Source: UPXZ01 sp964634605 (GTDB lineage: Bacteria; Bacteroidota; Bacteroidia; Bacteroidales; Paludibacteraceae). From it: a DNA stretch of 63,665 nt. Position numbers and translations under genes: made by a program. Below are positions 60,561 through 63,665 of this stretch, one piece after another. The stretch's first letter is position 1. Each line of letters begins with the position of its first letter. The DNA lies in contig CAZWLJ010000010.1 of assembly GCA_964634605.1 (NCBI GenBank), positions 1-63,665 on the forward strand, in the 5' to 3' direction. A model generated the notes under the pieces. The model saw nothing but the letters and a program-made list of their open reading frames with translations. It was not told where the DNA came from and ran no database searches.

Positions 60561-61769
60561 TCATTTATTTTGGGTTTTTACTGTCTGATAAATTTCATTA
60601 AAGGCCTGGTGTATTTCGGGATGCTCGTTCAAATCAAGATGCATTTCCACGCATTTCAGTTTGAAAACTTCCTCGGGTGTAAAACTTCTCACGTGCCTGG
60701 CATTGTCAACCAGGCTTTTCAGCGCATCAAATTTCTGTTCGTCCCTGATCGTTATTTTGAGAACTTCGGTACGTAAGTCCGCGGCAAAAGCGGTTATCTC
60801 CCTGTATCCCGTGGCTGCCTCTTTCGCATCTGACAAGATGACTTCTGCCCATACATTCAGCTCGTTATCCTCATTTTCAAAATCCTGCAAGCACTTCATG
60901 CAGTACGCTGCCGGGCCTTCAATACGTACTACCTTGCGGAAAGCAGGCACGGTGACTTCACTGATTTTCAGGGAGGCACCAGTTTCGATTTCAATCACTT
61001 TTTTATACTGACCAGCCTCACTGAAACTCAGCACACAAGGCGAACCCGAATAGCGGATATGATCCCTGCCACCCACTTTTTGCGCCCGGTGTAAATGCCC
61101 GAGAGCTACATAATCGAAGGTTCCGGGAAAATCATCCGCACCGATATCGCCCAAACCGCCCACGTAGATACTTTGTTCGCTTTCTGATGTTTTTCCTCCG
61201 ATGGCAAACAAATGTCCCATGCCAATCACCTGCATTCCGGGCGTTTTCAGCGATTCGCAATAAGCAGCCACTTCCGAGAAATGACTCACAAGAGCCGTTT
61301 TATACCGGTTGTTTATTTCTTCGGCCGACTCCGAAGCCACAGCCTTTCTGATATCCTGATCGCGCAGGTACGGGACCGCTGCCACCAGAATAGTTTCGTC
61401 GCCTGCAGTCACCCTGAATACCTCATCAGCAACATTTCCGGTCGCTTTGCCCACCACTCTTACCGAGAATGCGTCGAGCAGTTCTTTGGGGGCATTCAGC
61501 GTTCCAGGGGCATCGTGGTTGCCGCCGGTAAGAATAAGTTCGTGGCAATTACTCTCGTAAAGCCTCCGTATAAAGTCGAAATACAGCTTCTGAGCCTGCG
61601 TGGAGGGCACTCCCACATCGAATATATCGCCCGACACCAGCAATACATCGGTCTTGCTATCATCTATATAGCGCAGCAGCCAGTCGAGAAACAATGCCTG
61701 CTCCGTGAGCTGCGACTGCTCGTGCAACCGATGCCCCAGGTGCCAGTCGGATGTGTGTAGTATTTTCAT
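60561..61769 (-). CDS. sbcD: Exonuclease subunit SbcD (Mre11-like nuclease)
   Basis: The 402-residue nuclease has all the calcineurin-like phosphoesterase motifs: HTSDWHLGH at residues 4-12, VSGDIFDVG, LTGGNHDAPG and YVALGHLHRAQ, together giving the two-metal site. A C-terminal capping domain follows. It partners SbcC and is the first gene of the pair. Length and start fit the family. Confidence 0.96.
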   Translation of the reverse strand: MKILHTSDWHLGHRLHEQSQLTEQALFLDWLLRYIDDSKTDVLLVSGDIFDVGVPSTQAQKLYFDFIRRLYESNCHELILTGGNHDAPGTLNAPKELLDAFSVRVVGKATGNVADEVFRVTAGDETILVAAVPYLRDQDIRKAVASESAEEINNRYKTALVSHFSEVAAYCESLKTPGMQVIGMGHLFAIGGKTSESEQSIYVGGLGDIGADDFPGTFDYVALGHLHRAQKVGGRDHIRYSGSPCVLSFSEAGQYKKVIEIETGASLKISEVTVPAFRKVVRIEGPAAYCMKCLQDFENEDNELNVWAEVILSDAKEAATGYREITAFAADLRTEVLKITIRDEQKFDALKSLVDNARHVRSFTPEEVFKLKCVEMHLDLNEHPEIHQAFNEIYQTVKTQNK

Positions 61770-62322
61770 TCTTTTTATCGTTTAAGCGTAGAATCTGAAT
61801 TTTTTTGTCTGAAAGATAGTCCGGGTAAAGATAGAAAATTTATGATTATTCAAAATCTTTTCGTTTCTTTTTTTACATTCCAAAAATTGAATGCTGCAAA
61901 TTAAAACAATGTTTTTGACAATTTCTGTCACTTTTTTATAAGTTTCCGGTTTTTACCTTTTTTTTCTGACGGGACATGGATGGAGTCGCTTTTTCCGGTA
62001 TTATTGCTTGATGTTAAGTGATAGTCTCACACGGAATAAAGCCTTCATTCGTGTAGATCTGTAGCTCCTTTCCGTTGATATGCCATTTTTCCCCGATGTG
62101 TAATCATTCATCATTCACTAACGTCATTCATCAGTCAGATGCCAAACTTATATATGTCTGTGTTTGTTTTAAATACAGAAGACTCTGTGATATCATCGTT
62201 CTAAACACGATGACACGCCTGTTTCTGAAAATCCCCGAACGCGTGGAAATGATTCATGGCGTTATCTGCCGGTAAACCGGGACAAGCTTTGGTGACCTTA
62301 ATTTTAATATTAAAATAAACAG
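61770..62322. other. 553-bp AT-rich divergent intergenic region
   Basis: It separates sbcD from a lipoprotein gene. It is rich in T and has no recognisable gene. The right end (about 62238-62322) contains a doubtful third relative of the palindromic leader, listed separately. The rest shows no repeat or RNA structure I can recognise. Confidence 0.5.
62238..62322. repeat. Possible degenerate third copy of the palindromic leader
   Basis: GGAAATGATTCATGGC matches GGGAATGATTGATGGC of copy 2 in 14 of 16 positions, and GTGACCTTAATTT matches the tail of copy 1, with the start codon about 23 nt beyond. In between, extra sequence with CCGGTAAACCGG replaces the usual arm. Possibly a diverged copy with an insertion. 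Confidence 0.35.
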
Positions 62323-63090
62323 ATGAAAACGACTGTAAAGATTTTTTCTTTCGGTGTTTTTCTTCTTTTCACCGGATGTGTCGCACTTTACAAGCCCGGC
62401 ACCATACATTCGCCGCTGCTGAAAGAAAAAGGAGAATTTAATGCCACTGCAGCCGCGGGATTGTCGGGTACGGGACTGGCCAGCCTGCAGGCAGCTTATG
62501 CTGTATCGGATCATGCAGGACTTATGATTGACGGGATGTATCACGGGCGGAAATACGGCAACCCTGAAACTGCATCTGAGAAACTCACCATACTTCATGG
62601 TGAAGCCGGAGTGGGATATTTTACCACATTCGGCAACCGGCAAAATCTGTTGTTTCAGTGCTATGCCGGTTGCGGTTACGGAAAGACTTCGGATATTATT
62701 GACAATCCCGGTCAGCAGAATCCGGAGGTAAAAGCCGATTATTTCAACCTGTTTATCCAGCCCGGGGTGGCCATAATCAGCAATCATGTAGAACTGGCTT
62801 TTGATTTGAAGTCAGACTTTGTCCAGTTGTTCAATGTCTATGCTTACCTGTACGATCAGTTTGAATGGTGGAATACCGATACCAGGTTTCATTCGGATAC
62901 AACAATCAACTTTATGAACCTGGAACCAACGCTGACGCTGAAAGCAGGCGGAAAGAAACTGAAGGGTTTCGTGCAGGCAGGACTCACCATTCCTGTTGTT
63001 CACGCTGATTCCTATTTTGATATCAGTACAGAATCCATGTTGATTTTTCCGCTTATAAAATTCTCTGCGGGCATCACCTATCGGTTCTGA
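62323..63090 (+). CDS. Lipoprotein with beta-barrel-like strands, unknown
   Basis: The 255-residue product has a lipobox (FLLFTGC, Cys19) and then strand-rich sequence with aromatic girdles and a terminal YRF (PLIKFSAGITYRF). This resembles Bacteroidota outer-membrane proteins in which a short barrel follows a lipidated start. GEFNATAAAGLSGTGLASLQAAYAVSD is the most conserved-looking stretch. I cannot assign a function. It is preceded by a leader region similar to the palindromic element, and a terminator follows. Confidence 0.75.
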   Translation: MKTTVKIFSFGVFLLFTGCVALYKPGTIHSPLLKEKGEFNATAAAGLSGTGLASLQAAYAVSDHAGLMIDGMYHGRKYGNPETASEKLTILHGEAGVGYFTTFGNRQNLLFQCYAGCGYGKTSDIIDNPGQQNPEVKADYFNLFIQPGVAIISNHVELAFDLKSDFVQLFNVYAYLYDQFEWWNTDTRFHSDTTINFMNLEPTLTLKAGGKKLKGFVQAGLTIPVVHADSYFDISTESMLIFPLIKFSAGITYRF

Positions 63091-63127
63091 CAGGAGCTTT
63101 TTAATGTGCCGGGGCTGAAATCAAAAT

Positions 63128-63165
63128 AAAAAAAGAGAAGAAACATTTCGTTCTTCTCTTTTTTT
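63128..63165. terminator. Bidirectional terminator
   Basis: Perfect 15-bp inverted repeat (63128-63142 and 63151-63165) with seven A and seven T at the outer ends. Confidence 0.9.
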
Positions 63166-63252
63166 ATCTGTCAGCCATTCCTGCCGGAGTATCATCATTT
63201 TACAATATCATTTATCTTTTGGAAAGCCTCTTTCTTTTGAAATTTATTATGA

Positions 63253-63415
63253 TGAATGGGCTAAAGCCCAATCCAATGCATCATTTCTTCTTTATCAATG
63301 ATTTGGCTAAATCCCAACCTAATTGAATGTCTATTATTAATTGGCTAAATCCCAATCCTATTTAATTTAATTCAATTCAATTCAATTCAATATTGAATGG
63401 GCTAAAGCTCAATCC
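63253..63415. repeat. Cluster of TTGGGCTAAAGCCCAATCC-type repeats
   Basis: Four related palindromic units start near 63257, 63303, 63341 and 63396 (GGGCTAAAGCCC or GGCTAAATCCC variants). They are spaced about 40-55 bp apart and include a TTCAA pentamer run at 63371-63390. No coding potential is seen. Confidence 0.8.
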
Positions 63416-63493
63416 TATTCTATTCATCATTTCATCATTATCAATGATTTAATACTATTCCAATTCATGAATTTCCTAGATTTTTAAAAGGAG

Positions 63494-63665
63494 GTTGAAT
63501 TGTCTCTGAATTGTCTCTGAGCCTCAGAATTGTATCTGGATTGCCTCTGAATTGTTTTTGAATTGCCTTTGAATTGCCTCCCTTTGATTTGCTTCCGGCT
63601 TTGAATTGCCTCTGAATTGTATTTCTGAATTGTATTTCTGAATTGTATTTCTGAATTGTATTTCT
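63494..63665. repeat. Tandem repeats of GAATTG-containing units, running off the window
   Basis: Degenerate 11-13 nt units built on GAATTGCCTCT or GAATTGTCTCT lead into four perfect copies of the 13-mer CTGAATTGTATTT (63612-63663), cut by the window edge. It is non-coding and the units are too short for CRISPR. Confidence 0.85.

Noticed and set aside
61770..62322. tRNA or other structured RNA gene in the largest gap
   Set aside because: No cloverleaf, conserved GTTC loop or known RNA signature could be recognised; only a partial resemblance to the leader repeat.
62254..62787. Open frame antisense to the terminal lipoprotein gene
   Set aside because: No signal or domain. The plus-strand protein has a lipobox and barrel-like strands.
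63494..63665. Possible CRISPR array
   Set aside because: Units are only 11-13 nt and directly adjacent, without unique spacers. It is a simple tandem repeat.

Overview
The window looks like a chromosomal segment of a member of the Bacteroidota, probably the order Bacteroidales. The signs are promoters of the TAnnTTTG type, many secreted lipoproteins, Bacteroidota-style Rho with a very long low-complexity insert, DUF1080 and OprP-like outer-membrane proteins, and few Shine-Dalgarno sequences. I found no rRNA, tRNA, CRISPR array, prophage or insertion sequence.

Region 1 (1-3300): the 5' end of dapF, a secreted coiled-coil protein, a GNAT protein and a Crp/Fnr regulator.

Region 2 (3400-16500) is the unusual part. 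It is a dense sulfur-handling locus in two blocks, each associated with a Crp/Fnr gene. Block A encodes TusA, a YeeE/YedE permease, a rhodanese lipoprotein, a double-rhodanese lipoprotein, an OprP-like porin, a secreted double rhodanese, a second rhodanese lipoprotein and a DsrE-like protein. Block B encodes DsrE2, a second TusA, an MvhD/FlpD-like protein, two HdrA-type flavoproteins, a small winged-helix protein and a QmoC-like membrane subunit. YeeE-TusA-DsrE gene sets of this kind are known from sulfur-disproportionating bacteria. Here the set is joined to a Qmo-like quinone-linked complex, with no AprAB, DsrAB or Sox genes in the window. Both single-domain rhodanese lipoproteins end in a SoxY-like (G/A)GCGG tail, and the porin carries an internal GGCGG. 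My reading is that sulfane sulfur is captured in the envelope, imported through YeeE, relayed on TusA and DsrE cysteines, and linked to the quinone pool by the Qmo-like complex. The direction of electron flow cannot be told from sequence.

Region 3 (16500-24200) continues the redox theme: a peroxiredoxin, a fusion of a DUF134 DNA-binding domain to a metallo-beta-lactamase domain, two DUF5320-like mini-proteins, a CoA-disulfide-reductase/rhodanese fusion, a NifX-like protein, a remnant of a second qmoC, a cyclic-2,3-diphosphoglycerate-synthase-like GTPase and a pirin.

Region 4 (24300-63100) is mostly housekeeping: an RND efflux operon, ffh, folD, rho, tilS, folC, a biotin-dependent acyl-CoA carboxylase operon, addB, glyS, a type IIA topoisomerase A subunit, sbcC and sbcD, plus smaller or unassigned genes.

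Three families of non-coding repeats run through the window: about 110-150 bp intergenic elements with GC-rich inverted ends (five copies), an 87-88 bp palindromic leader immediately upstream of unrelated genes (two good copies and one doubtful copy), and a repeat-rich stretch at the right edge.
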